From assembly GCF_039536325.1 (NCBI RefSeq), contig NZ_BAAAYO010000006.1:496001-560000 (forward strand): a stretch of 64,000 nucleotides of DNA. Direction: 5' to 3'. How positions within the stretch are numbered: position 1 is the stretch's first letter; each line of letters begins with the position of its first letter. A program made the translations under genes and the position numbers. The notes beneath the pieces are model-generated. The model ran no database searches, was not told where the DNA came from, and was given only the letters and a program-made list of their open reading frames with translations. Shown here one piece after another: positions 34,597 to 43,432 of the stretch. This stretch comes from Paenibacillus_AB hodogayensis (lineage in GTDB: Bacteria; Bacillota; Bacilli; Paenibacillales; NBRC-103111).

Positions 34597-37500
34597 TTAC
34601 TGTGCGGCAGAGGCCGCTTGGATGGCGCCGTAAGCCCAAAAATCGGACTTAACATCCTTCCAGATCGGCTGTTGATCTTTATGCGGAGCCACACCCAAAA
34701 TACCGTTAATCATGGTAACGGCTTCTGCTCTCGTCAATTGTCCGTCCGGACGGAACGTGCCGTCCTCATAGCCGTTCAGCACGCCCGCGGCTTTCAGACG
34801 GGCGACGGCGTCGGCTGCCCAATGTCCCTTCATGTCGGAGAATGAAACGGAAGCTGCGCCGCGATCGGTTTTCAGCAGCGGCAGAAGCGCTTTAGCCATT
34901 TCCGCGCGGGTTACCGCTTGGTTCGGTTTGAAACTTTTGTCTTCATAGCCGGTCATGATGGTCAAATTGGTTGCTGTCGCAATCGCTGTGGCTGCCCAAT
35001 GACCAGCAGACACGTCGGTGTACGATACGGACGCGGAAGCCGCTTTATCGCCTGCAATTCGCGCGATGATCGCTGCCGTCTCCGCACGGGTAATGAAGCC
35101 GTTCGGACGGAACGTATGATCCTCGTATCCTTGAATGTATGCCTTCAATTCCTTCGATCCGCCCCAAGCGTCTACCAGAACGACCGAGAAGGTGCTGAAT
35201 TTATCTACCGTAATGCGAAGCCCTTTCTCGCCTTTCTCGGCAAGGTCAACTACTTCGCCGCGAACAAGCTCTTTGCTGCCGTCGCTATGCTCGATATAAA
35301 CGCCCAATTGACTCGGGTCCGCATTCAAAGCCGCTTGCCCTTCCAAAGGAAGCACCAGCGTTACAGGGCGGTCCTGCAGGTTCGTCTCGATGACGACTGG
35401 CCGGCCGGCCATATGGATGCGCGCGTCTCCGGCAACGGTGACGATGCCTGTATCTGCTTGCGCTCTACGCTCTACGTCGGAACGCTCTTGTTGCGATTTC
35501 AGCGGTACCAATCGGAAGTATACGTCTTGGGCCCGATCTTGGAGAGCGGCGCTCGGGATCGTAATCTTCACGTTGTTGTTGACAAGCACAAGGTCGATTC
35601 CTTTTTCAAAAAGGAGCGAGGATGTCGCTTTGTCGATCGTAAAGTTCCATTCGGATACTTCATCCTTCGCGTCCGGTATGACGATGGTTGCAATCTTGGA
35701 ACCGGAATCGATCAACTGTTGTACAATTTCTTTGGCTTTGCCGGATTCGAACTTCAGCGAATCCTTGATTGATCCCTTCGCGTCGCGGGTACGAGTAATA
35801 TCCAGAGAAGACACGACGGCAGCGTTCGTACCGTTCTCCACATTCACTTTGATCGTCTCCGTTGTCGGTGCGCTACCGCCCGCTCCGCCGCCGGAATTCG
35901 CACCGGAATTGGTTCCCGGATTCGTTTCAGGCTCCGTACCCGGATTCGTTCCCGGGTTGTCCGATCCGCCTTGCGGAATTACGCTGGCCGATGGCAGCGA
36001 ATAATCCGAGGTGCCCGCTTCATTGCTCGCTCTTACGGCAAACACGTACGCCGTCCCGTTTGTCAAGCCGGTAACCGTAAAGGACTTCCCGGTTACATTG
36101 GATGCGGCAAGCACCCAGTCGCTGGTTTGCTGCGGCGCAGCCGTTCCTGCATATTGATAGACCGAATAGCTTACGACATTTCGGCTAGCATTCCATGACA
36201 AAGACACTTGAGCGTTGCCCGCTACGGCCACCACTTCCTGCGGTACGGTTGGCGGCGTCAAGGCTGCAACAGGCGTCACGCTGCCCGATGCCTGCGAGAA
36301 GTCCGACCATCCCGCTTCATTGACCGCTCTTACGGCAAACACATAGGAGGTGCCGTTCGTCAAACCGGTAACCGTGTACCTTTTTCCGATAACATTGGAT
36401 GCAGCGAGCACCCAATCACTCTCCTGCTGCGGCGCAGCCGTTCCCGCATATTGATAGACCGCATAGCTGTTTGCATGATTGCTGGCGTTCCATGACAAAG
36501 ACGCTTGAGCGTTGCCCGCTACGGCCAAAACTTCCTGCGGCACGGTTGGCGGCGTCAAGGCTGCAACAGGCGTCACGCTGGCCGATGCCGGCGAAAAGGC
36601 GGACGTTCCGTCACCGTCGATCGCTTTGACCGCAAACACGTAAGGTGTGCCGTTGACCAAATTTTGCACGGTATAGGTCGTACCGGTCACGGTTGGCGCC
36701 GAGACAACCCAATCGGATGGCAGCAGCGGCGCAGCGGCACCCGCATAGTGGTAGACCGCATAGCTTACCGCGTTCGCGCTTGCGCTCCAAGTTACGGCAG
36801 CCAAGCTATCTCCCGCCGTGGCGGACACTTGCGCTGGCGGAGCCAGGACGGCTCTTGGCGTTACGCTGGCGGACGCCGATGAAAAGGCCGAGCTTTGCGC
36901 GCCGTCGCTCGCTTTAACGGCGAACACATACGGCGTGCCGTTCGTCAAGCCGGTTACTGTGAAGGACGTATCCGCTGTCCCCGGCTGTACGACCGTCCAA
37001 TCGCTTTCCAGCAGCGGCGCGGCTGTACCCGCATACTTGTACACCGCGTAGCTGACCGCTTGAGCGCTCGAACTCCACGTGACGACCGCTTGAGCGTCAC
37101 CGCCGACGGCAGTGACCTGCGCAGGCGCGGAAGGTCCTGCCGTCGTTGTTGATGTCTGGAGCATCACTGGGCTGGTTTGCAGATTTCCAATAGGCGAGTA
37201 CATGCTTGGGATGTCTCTAGCTACGACATAAATATCGTAATCCGTATTCGGCGTTAACCCGCTTATCGTGATCGTTTGCTCCGTATTTGCCGTAATGAAA
37301 GGGGTCCCCGGCAAATTGCTTGCAACGGTAATGCTGTCGATCGGCGCGCTACCTCGAGGGAGCACCTTCGTATAGACGATTGCCGGCTCGTCCAGCTTCA
37401 CTTTCACCTCGACCGAGTCAGGCGTTACGCTGCCGATTTGAGGGAACCCGCCTTCGAATACAGGCGGAGTTGTATCGATTAAGGGCTGAAACGGAAATCT

Positions 37501-37950
37501 TAGAGGCACCTGCAATAAAGTTCCGTGCGGATCTTCAATGACTACGCTGATCGTAGAGGTGAGCATGGGCATTCCCGGCATCGAGCTTAGTCCGCTAATC
37601 GGCAATTGCACCTCTACGCCCGCTTGTACAGGGATGCTTCCTTTATTGGTAATGGGAACGTTGCCCAAACCCATCCCGTTCTTGACACTGAGGCTGGAAA
37701 GCATAAGGCTCATCATTTCATCGGTAACTACATAATAAACGGTTCCGTTTTGGGGAGATTTGACCTTTAAAGTTGCTGTAGTGAGCGACGTGCTTGTTAG
37801 CGTCGGATAACTCGGTGAAAATACAGGGTACTCAATGCTGGCAAAAGCCGTGTTGTAGCCCGCCGGAAACACGCCCAAAATGAGCATGAAGGCGACGAGC
37901 AACGGCAGCAGTCTTGTGCGCCGCCTGTCTGTGAATCGTGTTAGCATCAT
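34597..37950 (-). CDS. cell-surface protein with four FN3 domains and three SLH domains
   Basis: 1117 residues. A Sec signal (LLPLLVAFMLILGVFPAG, ending AFA near 40) leads to a beta-rich N-terminal region. Four fibronectin type III domains of ~95-100 residues follow at ~277-657, then a Gly/Asn/Pro/Thr linker (PGTNPGTEPETNPGTNSG). A ~260-residue beta region comes next, then three SLH motifs at ~943-1117 (IQGYEDHTFRPNGFITRAE, MTGYEDKSFKPNQAVTRAE, LNGYEDGTFRPDGQLTRAE) that bind pyruvylated wall polymer. The ATG at 37950 has AAGGAG 6 bases upstream; a second ATG follows. Function beyond wall attachment and possible glycan or protein binding is unknown. Confidence 0.9.
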   Translation of the reverse strand: MMLTRFTDRRRTRLLPLLVAFMLILGVFPAGYNTAFASIEYPVFSPSYPTLTSTSLTTATLKVKSPQNGTVYYVVTDEMMSLMLSSLSVKNGMGLGNVPITNKGSIPVQAGVEVQLPISGLSSMPGMPMLTSTISVVIEDPHGTLLQVPLRFPFQPLIDTTPPVFEGGFPQIGSVTPDSVEVKVKLDEPAIVYTKVLPRGSAPIDSITVASNLPGTPFITANTEQTITISGLTPNTDYDIYVVARDIPSMYSPIGNLQTSPVMLQTSTTTAGPSAPAQVTAVGGDAQAVVTWSSSAQAVSYAVYKYAGTAAPLLESDWTVVQPGTADTSFTVTGLTNGTPYVFAVKASDGAQSSAFSSASASVTPRAVLAPPAQVSATAGDSLAAVTWSASANAVSYAVYHYAGAAAPLLPSDWVVSAPTVTGTTYTVQNLVNGTPYVFAVKAIDGDGTSAFSPASASVTPVAALTPPTVPQEVLAVAGNAQASLSWNASNHANSYAVYQYAGTAAPQQESDWVLAASNVIGKRYTVTGLTNGTSYVFAVRAVNEAGWSDFSQASGSVTPVAALTPPTVPQEVVAVAGNAQVSLSWNASRNVVSYSVYQYAGTAAPQQTSDWVLAASNVTGKSFTVTGLTNGTAYVFAVRASNEAGTSDYSLPSASVIPQGGSDNPGTNPGTEPETNPGTNSGANSGGGAGGSAPTTETIKVNVENGTNAAVVSSLDITRTRDAKGSIKDSLKFESGKAKEIVQQLIDSGSKIATIVIPDAKDEVSEWNFTIDKATSSLLFEKGIDLVLVNNNVKITIPSAALQDRAQDVYFRLVPLKSQQERSDVERRAQADTGIVTVAGDARIHMAGRPVVIETNLQDRPVTLVLPLEGQAALNADPSQLGVYIEHSDGSKELVRGEVVDLAEKGEKGLRITVDKFSTFSVVLVDAWGGSKELKAYIQGYEDHTFRPNGFITRAETAAIIARIAGDKAASASVSYTDVSAGHWAATAIATATNLTIMTGYEDKSFKPNQAVTRAEMAKALLPLLKTDRGAASVSFSDMKGHWAADAVARLKAAGVLNGYEDGTFRPDGQLTRAEAVTMINGILGVAPHKDQQPIWKDVKSDFWAYGAIQAASAAQ
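36194..36600 (-). repeat. near-identical tandem FN3 repeat, 297-base period
   Basis: The stretch beginning at ~36194 recurs 297 bases later (~36491) with few changes, for example around the shared GCAACAGGCGTCACGCTG at both copies. The 99-codon period keeps frame, so these are recently duplicated or homogenised FN3 domains. Confidence 0.8.
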
Positions 37951-38030
37951 TATAAACTCCTTCGCATCAGTATGCTCAACAGTATACAGCACGGCTCTGA
38001 ACCGATTCTGAGCATAAAGGAAGAAGCAGC

Positions 38031-38075
38031 GGGAACAACAAAGAACGCTCTTCCCGCTATCAGGAAGAGCGTTCT
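38031..38075 (-). terminator. terminator of galTKE
   Basis: A perfect 13-bp stem (AGAACGCTCTTCC with GGAAGAGCGTTCT, 8-base loop) followed on the minus strand by TTTGTTGTT. It lies 40 bases past galE. Confidence 0.9.
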
Positions 38076-38114
38076 ATCGGCATAATGTTCAGCAAGCCCG
38101 CAAGCTGCCCCCTC

Positions 38115-39104
38115 TTAATCGGCGTAGCCGTCCGGGTGCTGCTTGTGCCAGTTCCAGGCCGTACGGATAATCGTGGCTAGGTCGTCGTAGCGGGGCTGCC
38201 AGCCCAGCACGGACCTTGCTTTGGAAGAGGAAGCGATGAGCACAGCCGGGTCTCCCGCCCGGCGAGGCGAGACAACGGCCGGAATCGGGTGCTCCGTCAC
38301 GGAACGGGCCAGCTCGATCACCTGCTGGACCGAGAAGCCTGCACCGCTGCCGAGGTTGAACACATCGCTCGAATGGCCGGCGCGCATATGCTGAAGGGCG
38401 AGCCAATGGGCGTTGGCCAAATCCATGACGTGAACATAATCGCGGATACACGTGCCGTCCTCGGTCGGATAATCGTCGCCATAAATGCCGATATGCTCGC
38501 GCTGGCCGAGCGGCACCTGCAATATGATCGGAATCAGATGGCTTTCCGGTTTATGATCTTCGCCGATCAAGCCGTCCGGATGCGCTCCGCACGCATTGAA
38601 ATAACGCAAAGAAACGAATTTGATGCCGTACGCCTTGTCGCACCAGCGAAACATATTTTCCATCGCCAGCTTCGTTTCGCCATACGGGCTCTCGGGCCGC
38701 GTAGGAGCGATCTCCTCGATCGGCACCCGTTCCGGCTCTCCGTAGGTGGCCGCCGTCGACGAGAACACGATTTTGTTCACCCCATGCTTCACCATCGCGT
38801 TCACGAGCGAATAAGTGCCGAACAGGTTGTTGTCGTAATAGGCCAGCGGCTGCTGCACGCTCTCCCCAACAAGCGAGCTGGCGGCAAAATGAATGACCGC
38901 CTCGATCGCATTCTCGCCGAATACGCGGTCGAGCAGCTCCGCATCGCGGATATCGCCTTCATAAAAACGCGCGTCGGCCGATACGGCAGAGCGGTGTCCG
39001 GTACGCAAGCTGTCGACGACGACCACCTGTTCGCCGTGCGACAGCAGTTCTACGACGGTATGGCTTCCAATATAGCCGGCACCGCCCGTTACGAGAATAG
39101 CCAT
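38115..39104 (-). CDS. galE: UDP-glucose 4-epimerase
   Basis: 329 residues, a short-chain dehydrogenase-type NAD enzyme that interconverts UDP-glucose and UDP-galactose. The NAD motif GGAGYIGSH, the catalytic FSSTAATYG serine region and YGETK tyrosine/lysine pair are present. The ATG at 39104 gives the family N-terminus MAILVTGG; the frame extends upstream without similarity. It is last in galT-galK-galE. Confidence 0.95.
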   Translation of the reverse strand: MAILVTGGAGYIGSHTVVELLSHGEQVVVVDSLRTGHRSAVSADARFYEGDIRDAELLDRVFGENAIEAVIHFAASSLVGESVQQPLAYYDNNLFGTYSLVNAMVKHGVNKIVFSSTAATYGEPERVPIEEIAPTRPESPYGETKLAMENMFRWCDKAYGIKFVSLRYFNACGAHPDGLIGEDHKPESHLIPIILQVPLGQREHIGIYGDDYPTEDGTCIRDYVHVMDLANAHWLALQHMRAGHSSDVFNLGSGAGFSVQQVIELARSVTEHPIPAVVSPRRAGDPAVLIASSSKARSVLGWQPRYDDLATIIRTAWNWHKQHPDGYAD

Positions 39105-39214
39105 GCTTACTTTCCCCCCCGACAATCGGAATCGGGCGCCGAGGCAGGCTGCGGCCAACGACCGGAACAGCTATCGGAACATTCGCCGGCCTGCCCTGAC
39201 GCCCATACTTTTTG

Positions 39215-40411
39215 CTACAGCTCCAGCTCTTTCGCGCCGTCGCCAATATCGCATACGTAGAAGGAAGGGACGAGCCCCGTCTTCGCCGTATAATTGTCCG
39301 CCACGCTCCGCTGAAACCGCTCAACTGCTTCGTCGCGAACGATGCTGACATTGCAGCCGCCGAAGCCGGCACCTGTCATGCGCGTGCCGATACAGCCCTC
39401 GACGGCTCGCGCTTCCTCATACAACGTATCCAGCTCGAAGCCGGTTACCTCGTACAAATCGCGCAAAGATTCGTGAGAAGCGTTCATCAGCAAACCGAAC
39501 GCCTCCAGCTCCCCTTGCTCCAAATAAACGCGCGCCTTCAGCACGCGGTCATCCTCAGCGACAACATGCTCCACCCGATTGGCGATCAGCGGATCGGGAA
39601 TCGCATGACGCACCTGCTCCCACCGCTCGGCGGTCAGCTCGCCTAAGCTGCCAAGCTCGGGCAGCTTTTCCCGTATCCACTTTAACCCATCCTCGCACTG
39701 TTGTCTACGCTCGTTGTACTTCGAGTCGGCCAAGCCTCGGCGCTTGTTCGTGTTCGTAATGATCAGCTTGCAGCCGTCAATGCGAAACGGCACGTACTGA
39801 TAGTCGAGCGTATCGCACTTGAGCATGACCGCATGCGCGCGCTTGCCCATGCCGACGGCAAACTGGTCCATAATGCCGCAGTTGACGCCAACGAAACGGT
39901 TCTCGGCCCGTTGCGACAGCTGAACGAGCGTGAGCATAGGCAGCGACAAGCCCGCCGTCTCCGCGAAGGCGAGCGCCGTTACAAGCTCGATCGAAGCCGA
40001 GGAGGATAAACCGGCCCCGTTCGGAACGTTGCCGTCATACAAAATGTCCGCCCCTCGCAGCCGGTCCGCGTACCCCCCCTCCTCCAGCCGAAGCAGCTCG
40101 GAAAGAACGCCTTTCGGGTAGTTGGCCCAATCGTGCTCGGGGAGATGACGGACATCGGAGACGTTCACGTCGGCTTCCGCAGCAAACTGGCTGGAACGAA
40201 AGCGGTATACGCCGTCGGTCCGAGGCTTGATTAGCGCATAGGTGCCGAAGGTCAAGGCCGCCGGAAACACGTAGCCTCCGTTATAATCGGTATGCTCGCC
40301 GATCAGGTTCACCCGCCCCGGGGCAAAAAAGCAGCGAACCCCTTCGTCGCTGCCGAACCGTTCGGCAAACCGGGCGCGAAGCTGCCCCAAATCGATCGTT
40401 GTCGCTGTCAT
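39215..40411 (-). CDS. galK: galactokinase
   Basis: 398 residues, GHMP kinase that phosphorylates galactose at C1. The signatures PGRVNLIGEHTDYNGG, GAGLSSSASIE and MTGAGFGGC are intact. The ATG at 40411 overlaps the galT stop (ATGA), so the two are translationally coupled. A 110-base gap separates it from galE. Confidence 0.95.
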   Translation of the reverse strand: MTATTIDLGQLRARFAERFGSDEGVRCFFAPGRVNLIGEHTDYNGGYVFPAALTFGTYALIKPRTDGVYRFRSSQFAAEADVNVSDVRHLPEHDWANYPKGVLSELLRLEEGGYADRLRGADILYDGNVPNGAGLSSSASIELVTALAFAETAGLSLPMLTLVQLSQRAENRFVGVNCGIMDQFAVGMGKRAHAVMLKCDTLDYQYVPFRIDGCKLIITNTNKRRGLADSKYNERRQQCEDGLKWIREKLPELGSLGELTAERWEQVRHAIPDPLIANRVEHVVAEDDRVLKARVYLEQGELEAFGLLMNASHESLRDLYEVTGFELDTLYEEARAVEGCIGTRMTGAGFGGCNVSIVRDEAVERFQRSVADNYTAKTGLVPSFYVCDIGDGAKELEL

Positions 40412-41391
40412 GACAATCTCCCTTCCTTCCTCAAATAACGTTCGTACGCTTCCCTCATCTTCGGGGCCGTGTCCTCCACCGCCATCGGATTGGCTGCAGC
40501 CCAGGCGCCCATCTCGGAGGAAGCGTACCATTTGATCTTGTCCTTGTCGCGAAGCGGCGGATAAAATTCGATATGAAAATGATAATACGCTTCGACGTCG
40601 TCGCCGTTGACCGGCCGTTGATGCATGACCATCATATACGGGAACAGCTTATCGAACAGCTGATCCATCGTGCCGGTCGTGTCCTTGAGCATTTCGGCCA
40701 AAGCCCGTTTCTCGTCGGAGGTAAAGTCCGGCAAGCCGGTCAGATGGCGCTTGCTGACGATAAACACGCCATATGGATAATCGGTAAAGTAGGGCAAATA
40801 GCACAGGAAATGCTCGTTCTCGATAATAATCCGCTGCCGGAATTCGGTTTCGTCGCGATTCATGTCGCAAAGCAGGCAGCTTCCGTGCTCTTCGTGGTGC
40901 AGGCGGCAGCTTTCCAGCTCCGTCTTCAGCTTGAGCGGCATATGCGAATAGGCGTAAACTTGCCCATGCGGATGCGGCATCGTCACCCCGCACTCTTCCC
41001 CGCGGTTTTCGAAAATCATGACATACTGATGCTTCGGATCTTTCGCCAGCTCGACGAACCGTTCGGTCCATACGTCGATCAGCTTGCCGATATGATCGAC
41101 CGGCAACTCCGGCAGCGTCTTCGTATGATCCGGCGAATACAGGATCACCTCGCATTTGCCGAACGACTTTTCCGCCTTATACAGCGATGTGGCGACCGGG
41201 TCTGGCTCCGGCGGGTTCGGACTGAGCGCGGGAAAATCGTTCTCGTACACGTGCACCTCGTAATCGTCCGGAACTTTGCCCGAGCCTGGACAGAACGGAC
41301 AATAGCCTTTGGGCATATGCGGGCGGTTTTGCCGATTGGACGCCACCATGATCCAATCGCGCAGCAGCGGGTTATAGCGCAGTTCTGCCAT
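40408..41391 (-). CDS. galT: galactose-1-phosphate uridylyltransferase
   Basis: 327 residues, class I (HIT-superfamily) type. It swaps galactose-1-phosphate with UDP-glucose through a uridylylated His in MPHPHGQ. Zinc-site cysteines are in YCPFCPGSG. It is the first gene of the operon, with AAGGAGG about 9 bases before the ATG. It is regulated from the divergent promoter region it shares with the ROK gene. Confidence 0.95.
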   Translation of the reverse strand: MAELRYNPLLRDWIMVASNRQNRPHMPKGYCPFCPGSGKVPDDYEVHVYENDFPALSPNPPEPDPVATSLYKAEKSFGKCEVILYSPDHTKTLPELPVDHIGKLIDVWTERFVELAKDPKHQYVMIFENRGEECGVTMPHPHGQVYAYSHMPLKLKTELESCRLHHEEHGSCLLCDMNRDETEFRQRIIIENEHFLCYLPYFTDYPYGVFIVSKRHLTGLPDFTSDEKRALAEMLKDTTGTMDQLFDKLFPYMMVMHQRPVNGDDVEAYYHFHIEFYPPLRDKDKIKWYASSEMGAWAAANPMAVEDTAPKMREAYERYLRKEGRLS

Positions 41392-41427
41392 CGTTACATT
41401 TCCTCCTTGCCGTTACCGGCTTTCTCT

Positions 41428-41452
41428 ACTTAATAAAATTATTTAATTAAGT
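41428..41452. promoter_or_regulatory. candidate ROK operator at the gal promoter
   Basis: Inverted arms ACTTAAT (41428-41434) and ATTAAGT (41446-41452) flank an A/T-only centre. The site lies just downstream of the gal -10 box, where a bound repressor would block transcription. Confidence 0.6.
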
Positions 41453-41464
41453 TTGGTTAATCTT

Positions 41465-41493
41465 ATCATACTCTCTCCTGAATTCGAACACAA
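41465..41493 (-). promoter_or_regulatory. promoter of galTKE
   Basis: TTGTGT at 41493-41488, a 17-base spacer and TATGAT at 41470-41465. The operator-like repeat follows directly. Confidence 0.65.
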
Positions 41494-41562
41494 CCTTATT
41501 TTGCTCAAAGTTTTCCCTGGCCTCCATTACGATTGGATTGGCGGCTTTTATTGCCTTCGCGC

Positions 41563-41575
41563 ACTTAATTAGTTA
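41563..41575. promoter_or_regulatory. second operator-like half site before the ROK gene
   Basis: ACTTAATTAGTTA repeats the ACTTAAT arm of the site at 41428 and lies 44 bases before the ROK start, suggesting autoregulation. A single arm is weaker evidence than the full inverted repeat. Confidence 0.4.
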
Positions 41576-41618
41576 TCCTTAGAAAGGACAAAATAGAAGG
41601 AAAAGGACGGTGGGACCG

Positions 41619-42854
41619 ATGACGAAGCCGATAGTCGGCAGCTTTCAATGGATGAAATCGTTGAACCGCTCGATCGTACTGACGACGATTCGCAATGAAG
41701 GGCCGATCTCGCGGGCGGAAATCGCCAAACGCATCGCCCTGACACCGCCGACCGTCACGAATATCGTCAACGAGCTGCTGGAGGAAAAGATGATCGTCGA
41801 GAGCGAGGTCGGCGCTTCGAGCGGCGGACGAAAGCCGATTATGCTCAAGCTCAATGCAGAGGCGTTCTCTATCATAGGCATCGACGTCGGGGTGAGCACA
41901 ATCAAGGCGGTATTGACCGATCTTGACGCCGGAGTCATTCGCGAGGAGCGCCGTACTCTGCCGCCAAAGCCGGACGCCCCCACACTGCTGGCCGAGCTGC
42001 ATCATGCGGTCGCCGAGCTGATCGGCGCCGCCGGAGAGCAGCGCCCGGTACTCGGCATCGGCGTCGGGATGCACGGGCTGGTCAACCCGGAGGAGGGCAT
42101 GGCCGTGTTCGCTCCGAACTTGCAGCTGCGCCATGTGCCGATCGGCGAATCGCTGGAGCAGGCGTTCGGCCTGCCCGTCTATGTGGAGAACGACGTGGTG
42201 GCGATGGCGCTTGGCGAGCTTTGGTTCGGAGGCGGGCAGGATGTCGATCATTTCATCTGCGTTAACATCGGGGTGGGGGTCGGCGCCGGCATTGTGCTGA
42301 ACCGGCATATTTTCCGCGGCAGCAGCTATGCGGCCGGAGAAATCGGGCATACGACCGTCGACCTGAACGGCCCCCGCTGCGAATGCGGCAACTACGGCTG
42401 CCTGCAGACGCTCGTCTCCGGCCCGGCGATCGCAGAGAGCGTCCAGAACGAAATCGCCTTGGGACGTTCAAGCCAAATGCTGGCCGCGGCTTCCGGCAAT
42501 CTTCAGGCGATTACCGGAGAACTGGTGTACGAGGCCGCGTTGGAGGGAGACGAGCTCGCTCGCGAAGCGTTCGGCAAAGCGGGCCGCCTGCTGGGCATCG
42601 GCCTGACGAATATGATCCATACGCTGAATCCGCAAAAGATCATCTTGGGCGGCGGCGTCTCGCAGGCCGGTCCGCTGCTGACCGAGCCGCTCCTGCAAAC
42701 GGTAAACGCCCGCGCGCTCGAATCTTCAGTCCGCGCGCTGACGATCGAGACGTCGCGGCTTGGCAGCCGGGCAACCGCCATCGGGGCCGTCACGATCGTA
42801 CTGAGCCGGCTGTTCGACCGGCAGCCGCAGACAGAAGCTCCATACGGGCGCTAA
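41619..42854 (+). CDS. ROK-family transcriptional regulator (XylR/NagC type)
   Basis: 411 residues. An N-terminal winged helix (GPISRAEIAKRIALTPPTVTNIVNELL) is joined to a sugar-kinase-like ROK domain (GIDVGVSTIKAVLTDL, VENDVVAMALGELWFGGG). The zinc motif is CECGNYGCLQT. Such proteins release DNA when they bind a sugar. The ATG at 41619 is used; a GTG at 41610 is possible and both have AAGG elements upstream. Its divergent position and shared repeats make it the likely repressor of galTKE. Confidence 0.92.
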   Translation: MTKPIVGSFQWMKSLNRSIVLTTIRNEGPISRAEIAKRIALTPPTVTNIVNELLEEKMIVESEVGASSGGRKPIMLKLNAEAFSIIGIDVGVSTIKAVLTDLDAGVIREERRTLPPKPDAPTLLAELHHAVAELIGAAGEQRPVLGIGVGMHGLVNPEEGMAVFAPNLQLRHVPIGESLEQAFGLPVYVENDVVAMALGELWFGGGQDVDHFICVNIGVGVGAGIVLNRHIFRGSSYAAGEIGHTTVDLNGPRCECGNYGCLQTLVSGPAIAESVQNEIALGRSSQMLAAASGNLQAITGELVYEAALEGDELAREAFGKAGRLLGIGLTNMIHTLNPQKIILGGGVSQAGPLLTEPLLQTVNARALESSVRALTIETSRLGSRATAIGAVTIVLSRLFDRQPQTEAPYGR

Positions 42855-42921
42855 GCCCGGTTCGCTGGAGCCGTCGGCCTCATGAACGGGCACGGGGCAT
42901 CCCACCTGTGCAGCGCAACGC

Positions 42922-42952
42922 AAAAAGTGCCTGGCGTCATCGTCAGGCACTT
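42922..42952 (-). terminator. terminator of hbs
   Basis: AAGTGCCTG (42925-42933) pairs with CAGGCACTT (42944-42952), followed on the minus strand by TTTTTGCG. It may also stop plus-strand transcripts of the ROK gene. Confidence 0.82.
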
Positions 42953-42991
42953 CGTAAGGATATCCTATAGTTCCATTCTTTAAAGAAGACG

Positions 42992-43267
42992 TTATTGCGC
43001 GCAAACGTCGCGCAGCTGCTTGCCCGGTTTAAAAGCAGGCACCTTGCTTGCCGGAATGTCGATCTCTTCGCCCGTCTGCGGATTGCGGCCTTTGCGAGCG
43101 GAACGTTCACGAACTTCAAAGTTTCCGAATCCGACGAGCTGCACTTTATCCCCGCTTTGCAGCGCACCGGTAATTGCTTCGAAAACGGCGTCAATCGCTT
43201 TCGTAATGTCTTTTTTGGACAAGTCGGTCGTTTCCGCCACTTTGGCGATCAGCTCCGATTTATTCAT
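42992..43267 (-). CDS. hbs: DNA-binding protein HU
   Basis: 91 residues, the histone-like HU protein that bends DNA and compacts the nucleoid. VGFGNFEVRERSARKGRNPQTGEEI is the beta-arm with the DNA-intercalating region. The ATG at 43267 (MNKSELIAKVAE) lies 8 bases after GGGGGAGG; an upstream GTG overlaps that site and is rejected. Its order after spoIVA matches B. subtilis, but folE-mtrB no longer follow directly. Confidence 0.96.
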   Translation of the reverse strand: MNKSELIAKVAETTDLSKKDITKAIDAVFEAITGALQSGDKVQLVGFGNFEVRERSARKGRNPQTGEEIDIPASKVPAFKPGKQLRDVCAQ

Positions 43268-43330
43268 GCCATTCACCTCCCCCTTAACGTACTACTGCCG
43301 TTACTCTCTGTGTTCACCGTTTCCGCGCAA

Positions 43331-43360
43331 AATATACGTCTCTTCGCAAAAATAAAACAA
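43331..43360 (-). promoter_or_regulatory. possible hbs promoter
   Basis: TTGTTT at 43360-43355, an 18-base spacer and TATATT at 43336-43331, 64 bases before hbs. Confidence 0.5.
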
Positions 43361-43377
43361 AACGACGGCAAGACGCG

Positions 43378-43419
43378 CCAAAGCAGACAGCCTCCCGTCA
43401 TCGGGAGCGCTGCCTGCTT
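43378..43419 (-). terminator. terminator of spoIVA
   Basis: A long stem: AAGCAG.CAGC (43381-43391) with GCTG.CTGCTT (43409-43419) and an inner CTCCCG/CGGGAG. The T-tail is short (TTTGG). It lies 14 bases past spoIVA. Confidence 0.7.
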
Positions 43420-43432
43420 GTCGGTTATGCCG

